A DNA stretch of 59,569 nt from Bacteroidaceae bacterium (GTDB lineage: Bacteria > Bacteroidota > Bacteroidia > Bacteroidales > Bacteroidaceae): positions 1 to 59,569 of the forward strand of contig JAFSKK010000034.1 of the NCBI GenBank assembly GCA_017448965.1, in the 5' to 3' direction. A model generated the notes under the pieces. That model ran no database searches. It was not told the origin of the DNA and saw nothing but the letters and a program-made list of their open reading frames with translations. Of this stretch, positions 15,176 through 24,537 are shown piece after piece (the stretch's first letter is position 1; every line of letters starts with the position of its first letter). Made by a program: the position numbers and the translations under genes.

Positions 15176-16237
15176 TCACTCCAGCAGTTCTGCAAGTTTT
15201 GCATGCAAATCTTCATCTCTAAGGTCACGTGCCACAATCTTGCCCTGCGGGTCGATAAGCAGGTTGTCGGGGATGGCGTTAATCTTATAGACCTTGGTGA
15301 CCAATGACTCCCATGCTTTCAACTCGGAGAGATGCGTCCACGGCATGTTCAGGCTGGCGATGGCTTTCACCCAAGGTTCTTTCTGCCCGTCCAACGAGAT
15401 GCCGACGATTTCAAGACCTTTTGTGTGAAACTTCTCGTATGCCGCCACCACATTGGGCATCTCTCTGCGACAAGGACCACACCACGATGCCTAGAAGTCA
15501 ACCAACAGCCAATGCCCGCCACCGACGTATTCACTCAGTTTGTGGGCATTTCCCAACGTGTCCACCATCTCGAAGTCGGTGAACTGCTGACCGATGAAGG
15601 CATCCTTTGTTTCCTTGTCAGCGGCTTTCTGTTCTTCAGTTCTGCCCGTTGTCACAACAACTGTTGCCGTAGCCATCCGCTTCAGCCCCTTCTCATATTG
15701 CTTGGCGTATGGATGCCCAGCATAAACGGGCTTCTCTTCCAGCATGCTGAGAAGTCCTTTGCCTCCAAATGCCCACTGACCTTCTATGATGAGTGCAGCA
15801 GGAAGCAACGTTCCTCTTTCTTCCTCAAACATCTGCTTCGTCATCTTATACTTATAATCCGGATAATAGTGGCTCGGCAGGCCCGTGATTTCTTTGTTGT
15901 AGTAAGCCAGCCGCTCGTTCAGCGGAGAACCTTTCAGTGTGCTGTCGTTCATGTTGACGCTGATGGTCTTGCCGTCGTTGAAGAACAGCGTTCGCCAACT
16001 TTGCCAGTTGTCCTTGTCGAACGTGATGCCAAAGATGGCATCCTTATCGGCCTGACCTTTGAAGGCGAACTTGCCTTTGGCTACGATGGTACTGTCCACC
16101 GCTGTCGATGTCAGGCGGTCTTCCAGATACACCATCTTACCGTTTTCCTTACTCACACCTTTGACGGTGTACTTCACTTGTTGTGCCTGTGCCGACACAA
16201 CCAGCAGCAAGGCAAACATAAATAAAATCTTTTTCAT
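15176..16237 (-). pseudogene. TlpA/AhpC-type thioredoxin-fold protein interrupted by an amber codon
   Basis: One continuous frame of 353 codons is broken by a single TAG at 15491-15493. The first part has a signal peptide (MKKILFMFALLLVVSAQAQ) and a DUF4369-like N-terminal domain, ending HWLLVDF. After the stop the same frame continues ASWCGPCRREMPNVVAAYEKF, the thioredoxin CxxC active site and fold. The family consensus VDFWASWCGPC has Trp at the stop position, so a TGG to TAG change explains it. The rest is intact. It has its own promoter (16280-16287). Without read-through the product would lack the redox domain. A sequencing error is possible. Confidence 0.85.
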
Positions 16238-16279
16238 GACTTGTTTATTATTTAAAATTCAGTTTTAGGTTTACGTCGG

Positions 16280-16287
16280 CAAAGTTA
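16280..16287 (-). promoter_or_regulatory. -7 promoter box for the amber-interrupted TlpA gene
   Basis: TAACTTTG on the minus strand, with a TTTGG -33 element 20 bp further upstream. The layout matches the promoter at 37491-37498. Confidence 0.75.
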
Positions 16288-16318
16288 CATCTTTTCGTGC
16301 TTTTCTTCCAAAAAATGG

Positions 16319-16379
16319 AGTTTGCAAATAGTTGACATTTACAAAACGACACAAGAAGTCGAATTTGCAAAAAGTTTGC
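16319..16379 (-). promoter_or_regulatory. Putative operator: two pairs of 11-bp-spaced direct repeats
   Basis: AGTTTGC/AGTTGAC at 16319 and 16330, and AATTTGC/AGTTTGC at 16362 and 16373. Members of each pair are 11 bp apart and the pairs 43 bp apart. The first repeat begins 32 bp beyond the -7 box, exactly as at 37530. The pattern resembles sites of LytTR-type regulators (inference). Confidence 0.6.
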
Positions 16380-16417
16380 AAAATTATCGTAAGAGTTTCA
16401 AAATGAGAAACATCCTC

Positions 16418-19273
16418 TCACTTTGTACAATCTTTCTTTTTCGGTTGTTTGTTGAACTTATACGATACACTCAGCATGGCATACCTTCCGAGGACGTTCT
16501 GCCAGGTCTCGGTGCGGCCGTAGGCGTTGACGGTGCGGGTGACGGCATCGAGCTGTTTCAGCAGGTCGTAGGCGGAGAGGCGCAGCAGCAGACGGTCGTT
16601 CATCAGTCCGCGAGAGAGCGAGGCGCCCACCACGAAGCGGTCGGTGTTCATCGACGTGTCGTTGTAGCCGCGACGGGTATAGACCTTGGCATCGGCGGCC
16701 AGCTCTATCTTCAGCGGCAGCAGGGTGTGGCCTTCCACTCCGTAGGTGATGTTGAAGAAGTGGAAGGGCTGGAAGCCCGCTTCGTCCGACGTGATGTGAG
16801 CATATTCGGTATTGGCTCCCACTTCGATGCGCGTATGCTTCTGCTCGTATGACACGTGGAGCGATGCCGACGGCATGAACGTGTTGACCGTGCGCTTGTG
16901 GTTGACGAACTCCGTGGAGGTGGAGTAAGTGGCCTGAGCCGTGGCGTTGGCGTAGAAGCGGCGTTTCTTCGTGAACGGCGTACGGTAGTTGACCATTCCG
17001 CTCACGGCATTGCGTCCGTGAATGTTCATCAGGCTCACGGTCTGGATGCCCGTCGCCGCGTCATACTCGATGGCACGGGCTATCTGGCGCGGTTGTACAG
17101 TAGCGGCGAGGGAGGCCTGGAACATCTTGCGAGAGCGGAAATCCATGTTGCGGTAGTAGAGCGAGACGTCGTGTGTCAGCATGCCCCGGATGTCGGCATT
17201 GCCGCCCAGACTGACGATGAGCGGGTTGGTGCTATCACTGTAGGGGATGAAGTCGGTCATGGCCGGGGCTTGCTGCTTCATGTCATACTCAAACTGGAAC
17301 AGCCACACGTTAGGCTTCTCATATCCGATGCGCAACTGTGGCTCGACAAAGGCAAACCGCTTGGTCAGGCAGGTGTCGATGACATCGCGCTCGTAGTCGA
17401 GCTGGTGGCGCTCCATCCGCAGCAAGGCATTGGCAGAGAGATTGAGCCTACGGCCAGACTTCAACTGGCGGAACAGGCTGAGCTTCAAGTTCGGTGTGCC
17501 TGTCAGGGTGCGCTGGGTGGAATGGTAGGAGTTGATGATATCGAGCGTCTGCAGCGTCTGGCTCACCGAGTCGCTCACCAAATAGAGCAAGCGGGGCGCA
17601 CGGTTGTACTTCATGTCGAGCGTGAACAACGGCGTGAGCGTGAGCATCCAGCCCGCCACATCGTTCCACGTCACGGGGCAATCGACGGCGAAAGTCCCGT
17701 TGGCTGTCCGCAGCGTCGTGGTTCCCTCTGTGTGGCGGCGGGCGTCGGGCGTCTGGTCTGACTGGTAGAAGCGCACGGTGTTGAGTTCGCCAGTCCGCGT
17801 GCGTCCGTCGGCGAAGTTCCCGCCGAGGCTGAAGTGGAGCACATCGCCTAACTCGGAAAGCTTGAACGAGGCGCTGGCATCCATGCCGCCCGTCCACAGA
17901 TGGCCGTTGAGATGCCGCTGGATGGCTTGCGTGGAAATGAGGTACGGCTGCTGTGAGAAGGGACGGTCGGACATGAAGAAAATACTGTCGATGACCGTGC
18001 CAAAGCGTTCGTCTATGGGATTGGAAAGCTCTGCCAGCCACGAGGCGGCATCCGAACGGTTATCGGTATATTCCACCTTCGGTTTCAGTGTCGCATGGAA
18101 ACCGCTGCCCGGTCGTTTCAGCTCCAGCGTGTGGCGCGTGACAACGTGCGTGGACTTCTTCTCGTCCCGTGAACGCAGTCGCGAGTAGGTGTCGCCAGTG
18201 GTCAGGAAGCGTTCAGACGACTGCCGCGTCTGTATGTCCTGACTGTTGTAGTCCACCGACAGCTCGCCCTCGTAGGTGAAACGGCGTTGGCGGTCGTCGA
18301 TGGTGTGCATCAGTCCTGCCGAGGTGTAGTCCGACGGCACGGTGAGGTTGTACTGGCTGCTCCACTGCCCCGACGTGCCGGGCGTGGAGGCATCGTTGGT
18401 GTTGTTGGAGTTGAGATAGGCCACCGAGCGCGTGTAGTTCGAGAAGCGCAGACCGAACAACTTGGCACGGTAGCGGCTGTCGGTGCCCATGCCCACGTCA
18501 GCATTCACCGACCAGCCAAACGAATAGATGCGCTTCAGACCCACGTCCATCACCAGCTCCTTCTCGCGGTTGTTCAGTCGCTGTATGCCCAGGGCCACGT
18601 CGCTGTCCGACTCGCGCCGATAGACCTTCACCTCATCAACCATATAGGCGGGCAGGTTGTCGAGCGCAATCTTGGGATTGCCACGGAAGAAGTTCCTGCC
18701 GTTGACGAGCAGGTTATCCACGAACTCGCCGTTCACATAGATGCGTCCGCCCTTCTGTTCGACACCCGGCAACTGGCGCACAAGGGCATCGAGCATCGAG
18801 CCGTTGGCCAGTTCAAAGGCATCGGCGTTATAGACAACGGTGTCGCCACGCATCACCATCTGAATCTTGGAGGCCGTCACCACCACCTCGCCCAGGTTTC
18901 TGCCCTCTATATAATCATCGGCAGTCGTCTTGGCGCACTTTCGTAGCTTCATAGGGTCGAGGGTGATACGTGGGCGGCGATGACGGCTGAAATTCAGTTT
19001 GGCACGACGCGACTGGGGCTGATAGCGCACGTGGGAGTAGCTGACGATGTAGTCGCCTCCTGCCGACAGGTCGATACGCCAGCCCCAGCCAGCGTTGTAG
19101 GTGCTCCCCACGACGCTGGTGCTGTCAGCATTCCAAACTTCCACCAAGCAGCTGTCAACAGCCTCGCCAGTGAAGCTGTCAACCACCGAGCCTGACAAAC
19201 GGAACATCTGCTGCTGTGCCGATGCCGTCAGTGTGGCAACGAGGGCAAGGATGAGGGTGATAAAGGTTTTCAT
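16418..19273 (-). CDS. Outer-membrane plug/beta-barrel protein (TonB-dependent-receptor-like)
   Basis: 951 residues. Signal peptide MKTFITLILALVATLTASAQ, a CarboxypepD_reg-like domain (about 25-115), then a plug-like segment (GEVVVTASKIQMVMRGDTVVYNADAF, SMLDALVRQLPGVEQKGGRIYVNGEFVDNLLVNG, about 128-200), then a beta barrel of the OMP_b-brl_3 type. The unusual RGDTVVYNA linker is shared with the 1009-residue protein at 26543-29572. No canonical TonB box is obvious. Last but one gene of the GLPGLI cluster, 4 bp downstream of the 868-residue barrel gene. A role in transport or surface signalling is inferred; the substrate is unknown. Confidence 0.85.
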   Translation of the reverse strand: MKTFITLILALVATLTASAQQQMFRLSGSVVDSFTGEAVDSCLVEVWNADSTSVVGSTYNAGWGWRIDLSAGGDYIVSYSHVRYQPQSRRAKLNFSRHRRPRITLDPMKLRKCAKTTADDYIEGRNLGEVVVTASKIQMVMRGDTVVYNADAFELANGSMLDALVRQLPGVEQKGGRIYVNGEFVDNLLVNGRNFFRGNPKIALDNLPAYMVDEVKVYRRESDSDVALGIQRLNNREKELVMDVGLKRIYSFGWSVNADVGMGTDSRYRAKLFGLRFSNYTRSVAYLNSNNTNDASTPGTSGQWSSQYNLTVPSDYTSAGLMHTIDDRQRRFTYEGELSVDYNSQDIQTRQSSERFLTTGDTYSRLRSRDEKKSTHVVTRHTLELKRPGSGFHATLKPKVEYTDNRSDAASWLAELSNPIDERFGTVIDSIFFMSDRPFSQQPYLISTQAIQRHLNGHLWTGGMDASASFKLSELGDVLHFSLGGNFADGRTRTGELNTVRFYQSDQTPDARRHTEGTTTLRTANGTFAVDCPVTWNDVAGWMLTLTPLFTLDMKYNRAPRLLYLVSDSVSQTLQTLDIINSYHSTQRTLTGTPNLKLSLFRQLKSGRRLNLSANALLRMERHQLDYERDVIDTCLTKRFAFVEPQLRIGYEKPNVWLFQFEYDMKQQAPAMTDFIPYSDSTNPLIVSLGGNADIRGMLTHDVSLYYRNMDFRSRKMFQASLAATVQPRQIARAIEYDAATGIQTVSLMNIHGRNAVSGMVNYRTPFTKKRRFYANATAQATYSTSTEFVNHKRTVNTFMPSASLHVSYEQKHTRIEVGANTEYAHITSDEAGFQPFHFFNITYGVEGHTLLPLKIELAADAKVYTRRGYNDTSMNTDRFVVGASLSRGLMNDRLLLRLSAYDLLKQLDAVTRTVNAYGRTETWQNVLGRYAMLSVSYKFNKQPKKKDCTK

Positions 19274-19277
19274 TTTC

Positions 19278-21884
19278 TTACAATTTGAATGTCATTCTGA
19301 ACATACTGGTGCGACCGCAGAGACCATAGTCGTAGGTGTAGGTGTTGATGCCGTCGAAGAGGGTGTAAGCATAGTGGCGCTGATTCAGGAGGTTGGTGAG
19401 TTCAAGGCGGAAGACGCACTGCTTCCACTTGTACTGCGCGGAGGCGTTGAAGAGAGACATGTTCTTGTATTGGTTGGTGGTGATTTGGCGGCGCACATGG
19501 TCATAGTCCAAGGAGAGGTCGAGAGTGGCGATGGGGAACACATGGATGGCTCCGCTGTGGGTGAGGGAGGTCACGGTGTTTTTGCTGTCGGCGTAGCGCG
19601 ACTGCGACCCCCCGTAGTTGATGTCATATCTCAGTTCGAGCCAGGTGATGGGGGTGACGGCGGCATTGCCGTGGAGGTTGTAGTTGTTGGAGCGAATCTT
19701 GATGACGTCGGCAGCCCCTTCCGAAGAGGAAATCGCCTGCTCACTGTCGCCGAAACCATAACTGGCTTCCGCACCGAGTTTGGCGAAGAGCGAGGGGAAG
19801 CTTTTCGTACTATTGATAGTAAAGTTGGTGGAGCGGCTACGGGTGTCGCGAAGCAGAGCCGAGCTGCTGATGTCAACACCGTTGACACTCTGCGAGTAGA
19901 GTGTGTTGCGCTTGCCCTCCGAATGAGCGGCGGCAAGACTCAACGTGAAATACTGCATGGGCAGCTGCCACTTCCAGTCGCCTGACGTATGCCACGTGTT
20001 CGACTCACCAATGATGCCCGACGAGGTGCGCACCGTACGATAGCCCACCTGCATCGGTTCCGTCAGCAGCGTCATCATGTCACCAATCTGCGTCGTGTAG
20101 CCCGTCGAGAACTGCAGTTTGCTGTTGGCAGAGAAGGTGTAGTTGATGCCCATCGATGGATTGAGCACGGGCTTGGTATAATTCAGCTTATTATAATACA
20201 GTCCCTTTAAAGCGGCACCGAGGCCAGCACTCAGATAGAAGCGGCGGTTGCGCGAATGAATCTCGAAGCCAGGATTGGCACTGGGCGTGAATGACCAGCC
20301 TTGGATATGGTTAAAGTCCCCCGTTGCCACGCGCTCTGTCTCTAAATCGTCGTACATCGCATTGACTCTGACAGGCAAACTGAGGCGGAACGTCTTGCCA
20401 ATGGGGATATTGAACGAAGAACCAACGTTCACCGTGAGCGTTGATGACTGTGCCGTCTGGCCATAAGTCTGGCCGTCGTTGACGAACGACAGCCTTAACG
20501 TCGGCGTCCGCTTGAACGACACCGACGCATTGACATGTCGGTGAGTGCCCTTCTCCGTCTTGTCCATCCAGAACAGATCGTTGCCCACCTCAAACGATGA
20601 CGTCTTCCGTCGTTGCTCCACCAACGAACCGTTAGTGTTAACATCCCCTTCGTTCTGCTCAAACTTCCCTTTTAGAAAGAACGTTTCGCTGAGGTACACA
20701 CGGTCAGCGTTCTTCAGATAATTCATCGACAGTTTGGGCAGATGCACCTTCGAGAGCGGCGAGGTCTGTTCGCTCACGGTCACGTAATCGCCCGTGCCCG
20801 ACAGGTATGTGCTGCTCTGGCTGATGTCGTGCGTGGCACGGTGATAACTGTAGTCAGCATTCACCTTAAAAGTGGTGTTTGAGTCCAGTTTGCAGATGCC
20901 ATTGAGCGTTGCCATGCCATTGCGCTGGTAGAAGCACTCACCCTGCGGCGGTGCACCGCCATCGAAGCCTCCGAACAGGCTGGTGGCGGGTGTCGTCACG
21001 TCCGAGCCGCCAAAGTGGTCTATCATGTCAGTCCGTGCGAAGCTCTTGTAGTTGCTGCCCTTGAGCGAGCAGATGGTCTGGAAGTTGTCGGTGAACATCA
21101 TGCCGGTCACGCCCAGCAAGGCCTGCAACTCATCATTTCCTTCTTCCATATAGCCAGCACCCACTTCTTCCTGTCCGAACGGCTTGAACTTCGCCTTCTT
21201 CGACAGCTTGATGTTCATCGACACCTCGTTGCTCGGCACGTCGCGCTCCACCCGTCGGCTGTGGTGGTTACGCACTATCTCCACGTTCGTCACGTAGTCC
21301 GCCGGAATGTTCCTCGTGGCGAGGTTGTACTTGCCACCCAGCAGATCCAACCCCTCAATGTTGAACTGCGAGATGGGCGTACCCATGTAACTGATAGCAC
21401 CGCTCTTCGCCACGTCCACACCCGGCAACCGCTTCAGTCCATCCTCCAGCGTCACGTCTCCCTTGCCGAGGAACGAAGCGAGTTGGTGACTCAACGTGTC
21501 ACCTTTCTGCCACAACGGCTTCGCCTTCACCCTCACCTCCTTCAGCGAGATACTCTTCGGCGTGAGAATCATGTCCACCTTTCGTTGGAGGGGATTTGTA
21601 ATCCCCGACTGCTTTAGCGTCAACCTTTCCGACTCCTTCTCATAGCTGATATGGGTGAACTGTAGCGTCACCTCTCCGCTGGGCGCACTCTTCAGCTCCA
21701 GACTGTACTCGCCCTTTGCATTGCTGCTGGTGAACGCCAGCGTCTTCGTGCCGCTCACCAACTTCACAATCACATCACTCACGGGCTTGTTCTGCAGGTC
21801 AATTACCCGCCCCGTCACCTTCACCTGAGCCGATGCATGGACGGCCAGCGCTATATATAATATAATGTATAGGAGTCGTTTCAT
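19278..21884 (-). CDS. Outer-membrane plug/beta-barrel protein with carboxypeptidase-regulatory domain
   Basis: 868 residues. Signal peptide (about 1-19), CarboxypepD_reg-like domain (about 20-115, VTGRVIDLQNKPVSDVIVKLVSG), plug-like region (LKEVRVKAKPLWQKGDTLSHQLASF, then DGLKRLPGVDVAKSGAISYMG and NIEGLDLLGGKYN), followed by a beta barrel to a terminal GLCGRTSMFRMTFKL whose final residues suit outer-membrane insertion. It lies 6 bp downstream of the last GLPGLI gene and 4 bp upstream of the next barrel gene, so it is almost certainly co-transcribed with them. Confidence 0.85.
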   Translation of the reverse strand: MKRLLYIILYIALAVHASAQVKVTGRVIDLQNKPVSDVIVKLVSGTKTLAFTSSNAKGEYSLELKSAPSGEVTLQFTHISYEKESERLTLKQSGITNPLQRKVDMILTPKSISLKEVRVKAKPLWQKGDTLSHQLASFLGKGDVTLEDGLKRLPGVDVAKSGAISYMGTPISQFNIEGLDLLGGKYNLATRNIPADYVTNVEIVRNHHSRRVERDVPSNEVSMNIKLSKKAKFKPFGQEEVGAGYMEEGNDELQALLGVTGMMFTDNFQTICSLKGSNYKSFARTDMIDHFGGSDVTTPATSLFGGFDGGAPPQGECFYQRNGMATLNGICKLDSNTTFKVNADYSYHRATHDISQSSTYLSGTGDYVTVSEQTSPLSKVHLPKLSMNYLKNADRVYLSETFFLKGKFEQNEGDVNTNGSLVEQRRKTSSFEVGNDLFWMDKTEKGTHRHVNASVSFKRTPTLRLSFVNDGQTYGQTAQSSTLTVNVGSSFNIPIGKTFRLSLPVRVNAMYDDLETERVATGDFNHIQGWSFTPSANPGFEIHSRNRRFYLSAGLGAALKGLYYNKLNYTKPVLNPSMGINYTFSANSKLQFSTGYTTQIGDMMTLLTEPMQVGYRTVRTSSGIIGESNTWHTSGDWKWQLPMQYFTLSLAAAHSEGKRNTLYSQSVNGVDISSSALLRDTRSRSTNFTINSTKSFPSLFAKLGAEASYGFGDSEQAISSSEGAADVIKIRSNNYNLHGNAAVTPITWLELRYDINYGGSQSRYADSKNTVTSLTHSGAIHVFPIATLDLSLDYDHVRRQITTNQYKNMSLFNASAQYKWKQCVFRLELTNLLNQRHYAYTLFDGINTYTYDYGLCGRTSMFRMTFKL

Positions 21885-21890
21885 GGTTTT

Positions 21891-22775
21891 TTACTTCAGT
21901 TCCAGAGGTTGATACTGTCGCGGATTAGATACTAAGACTACACCAGCGACGCTACTTATGTTATCGCCAGCTGAGTTGAAACTATTCTCCACATAGCCGA
22001 AGGCCGTCTTAGGGTCTGGGGTATAGTAAGTGGGATTCTTCATATAGCGACTATTGCCCAGAACCTTCTTCTTGTATGCCAGAAATGCCGAGGCCTTCAT
22101 CTTCTGATAGTCCACTCGCTGGCTGGCGAACTTGCCATGACCGTCGGGGACAATCCAAGTGACGTATTGGGTAAAGATGATCGGCGTGTCCTCCTGATGA
22201 AAGCCATAAAGCGTAAAGGTGTGTATGCCTTTAGCGTCGGTAGCCTTCGTGATGAGACCCGGCAAGCCTCCCAACTTCCACGGCCCAATGCTGGCTGGCA
22301 CTTCCTCTGTATATAAGACATTCCAAGTCAGGCCATGATACTTTGCATAGGCCGACTGGCAAGCATAGTCGCAGATGCTGTCCTGCCCCTCCATCAGCTC
22401 CCACTCCTGCTTTTCCAATGGCTCGTCCGTCATGTAACGATACGGATAAAGCATCTCTTGCGTTGTGATTCTTCCTTCAGGGTAGTTCGTGAAGACCGTA
22501 CCTATATGCATCTGGGCAGCCAGATAGCCGTCCGCTATACGAGAGCCACCTTTCTTCTGCCTGTCATACTCTTCGTAAGGGAAACTCTTTGTGATGCCGC
22601 CCGATGTCTGCACTGCAATGTACATCGAGTCGGTTACCGGCTGACCGTCTGCATCTGTGGTTTTACATTCATAGCGATAAATCGCCGTAAACTTTGACAC
22701 ACCAATCGTGTCTCTCTGCGCCTGCGCTGCTATCGTCAGCACGAAGGCCATCATCATCACTAAAATCTTCTGCAT
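21891..22775 (-). CDS. GLPGLI family protein (fifth in the cluster)
   Basis: 294 residues. Signal peptide MQKILVMMMAFVLTIAAQAQ. The family motif is present as GPWKLGGLPGLITKA (about residue 165), followed by a beta-rich C-terminal part ending YQPLELK. GLPGLI (Porph_ging) proteins are exported proteins of unknown function found in Bacteroidetes. It begins 6 bp after the preceding gene and is followed 6 bp later by a barrel gene. The protein is co-transcribed with four paralogues. Confidence 0.88.
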   Translation of the reverse strand: MQKILVMMMAFVLTIAAQAQRDTIGVSKFTAIYRYECKTTDADGQPVTDSMYIAVQTSGGITKSFPYEEYDRQKKGGSRIADGYLAAQMHIGTVFTNYPEGRITTQEMLYPYRYMTDEPLEKQEWELMEGQDSICDYACQSAYAKYHGLTWNVLYTEEVPASIGPWKLGGLPGLITKATDAKGIHTFTLYGFHQEDTPIIFTQYVTWIVPDGHGKFASQRVDYQKMKASAFLAYKKKVLGNSRYMKNPTYYTPDPKTAFGYVENSFNSAGDNISSVAGVVLVSNPRQYQPLELK

Positions 22776-22781
22776 ATTGCT

Positions 22782-23651
22782 TTACTTCAACTCTAATGGT
22801 TGATACTTATTCACTTTCTTCGGGATAATCATGTCGGTGGCTACGACCGAGAGTTTTTCGTCAGCAGGAGGCTCTGGCCCGCCCGGCCACATTTCGATGA
22901 TGTTCAGGTGGTCGTAGGTTCCCTGCGGAATGTAGTAGTTCGGCTTCTGCACATACTGCTTGCTGCAATAGAGTTTGTTGCGGTGGGTAATAAACTTGTC
23001 GCGCTTGAGGGTCGTATAGCCGTTCTTGGAGAAGGGCTTGATGGGAGCCGTCCTTTGCATCAGTCCCGCACAGACGAACGAGAAGATTCTGTCCTTGTCT
23101 TCCGCTTTCAGAATCATGCCCGGCAATCCGCGCAGTTTCCATGGGCCGAAACTTGCCGCCACATCTTCCGAGTACCACGCTGTCCACGTCCTGCCCGCAT
23201 ACTTTCCGACGGCTTTCTGGCAGAGGTAGCCGCTCACGGTCAGCGTGTCGTCCGTCAACTGCCAACCGAAGTCGGGCAACGGTTCCGTATAGAAGTATCG
23301 GTTGGGCACCACCTTGTCAAACGAACTCACCTCGCCCTCGGGAGAGCCGATGAACAACACGGGCAAATTGTACTTCCGCGCATCCCACTCGCCGTACTGA
23401 TAGTCTCGGTTGCGCCACTCGCCGAAGTCCTCCATCATGGTGCGGTTATACTCCATGCACTTTGCCGCATGACTTCCTACCATTACAGCCAGTTGCACGG
23501 AATCCTTCACGGCATTCCCGTCCTTGTCTGTCGTGTTTGTCACAAAATCATAGACCACCACAAACTGGCATTGGTCTATACTGTCATTCGTCTGAGCCTG
23601 CGCTCCTATCGTCAGCGCCAAGGCCATCATTATCACTAAAATCTTCTGCAT
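22782..23651 (-). CDS. GLPGLI family protein (fourth in the cluster)
   Basis: 289 residues. Signal peptide MQKILVIMMALALTIGAQAQ. The motif is the variant GPWKLRGLPGMILKAEDKD (GLPGMI), preceded by the conserved TWTAWYSEDVAASFGPW block and a DDTLTVSGYLCQKA block that recurs in its neighbours. Ends KYQPLELK. The function is unknown. It differs from its neighbours in a Met at the fifth motif position and in a Pro/Gly-rich stretch (EMWPGGPEPPADEK) near the C-terminus. Confidence 0.88.
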   Translation of the reverse strand: MQKILVIMMALALTIGAQAQTNDSIDQCQFVVVYDFVTNTTDKDGNAVKDSVQLAVMVGSHAAKCMEYNRTMMEDFGEWRNRDYQYGEWDARKYNLPVLFIGSPEGEVSSFDKVVPNRYFYTEPLPDFGWQLTDDTLTVSGYLCQKAVGKYAGRTWTAWYSEDVAASFGPWKLRGLPGMILKAEDKDRIFSFVCAGLMQRTAPIKPFSKNGYTTLKRDKFITHRNKLYCSKQYVQKPNYYIPQGTYDHLNIIEMWPGGPEPPADEKLSVVATDMIIPKKVNKYQPLELK

Positions 23652-23675
23652 TGCTGTTAATGGTTTATGGGGTTA

Positions 23676-24533
23676 TTACTTTTCCAGTGGTTGATACATA
23701 TATGCCTTCATCAGCAGCGGGTGGCCATCGGCAAAGACAAGGTCTTGGCCGTTCATCTGGAATACGTACATGTGACGGATGCTTCCGCCCAGTGAGAGTT
23801 GGCCACCATTGAGGTCGGGCACGTGGAAGAAGGGATTCTTGGCATACTGGCGGTTGCCGTACACATCGTTACGGTGCTTCAGCAGTTTGGCGTATGCCAT
23901 GCGCTGCACGTCGGGATTCTTCTCCGGTGCAGTGATGGGCGATGCCTCCATCCGCAACTCCGCAAGACAGAACGTGTGCGCCTCACTCTCTGCCTTTACT
24001 ATCAAGCCCGGCAGACCGCGCAGTCGCCACGGCCCTGCCGACGATGGAATCTCATCGGTGTACCACACGCGCCACTTTACGCCTCGATGCGTCGCCGTGG
24101 CCTGTTGGCAGAGATAGCCGCTTACAGTCAGCGTGTCGTCGGTCAGTGTCCATGCGATGTCGGGGGTCGCCTCACTGCCTTCAAACTCATGTGGGAAAAT
24201 CCATTCGCGCACGGTCGTCTTGCCTAAAGGAAAGCCTGTCCACACTGTCGGCATGTGCATCACCGCCTCCTGGTGTTCTATCATTATCAAATCTTCCTCT
24301 TCTGCCGACTCGTTTGTCTTTTTGTAGGCCGAGCGAGGCATTGATTTCGTCACCGTCCGTCCCACCTGCACCACAACCTGCATGCTGTCCGTGACGGATG
24401 TTCCCTCGTCATCCTGCGTCCTGCATTCATAGTCATACACCGCTACAAACTGTGCGGTGTCTATTACTTCCGTTTGTCCCTGCGCTCCTATCGTCAGCAC
24501 CAAGGCCATTATTGTCATTAAAACCTTTTTCAT
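23676..24533 (-). CDS. GLPGLI family protein (third in the cluster)
   Basis: 285 residues from ATG 24533. The frame opens at a TTG 12 bp earlier, but the signal peptide begins MKKVLMTIMALVLTIGAQGQ, so the ATG is used, leaving 4 bp after the preceding stop. Motif GPWRLRGLPGLIVKAESEA. Ends MYQPLEK. The first ~35 codons are almost identical in DNA and protein to the next paralogue (both read TEVIDTAQFVA), pointing to recent duplication or gene conversion. Function unknown. Confidence 0.88.
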   Translation of the reverse strand: MKKVLMTIMALVLTIGAQGQTEVIDTAQFVAVYDYECRTQDDEGTSVTDSMQVVVQVGRTVTKSMPRSAYKKTNESAEEEDLIMIEHQEAVMHMPTVWTGFPLGKTTVREWIFPHEFEGSEATPDIAWTLTDDTLTVSGYLCQQATATHRGVKWRVWYTDEIPSSAGPWRLRGLPGLIVKAESEAHTFCLAELRMEASPITAPEKNPDVQRMAYAKLLKHRNDVYGNRQYAKNPFFHVPDLNGGQLSLGGSIRHMYVFQMNGQDLVFADGHPLLMKAYMYQPLEK

Positions 24534-24537
24534 CCTT

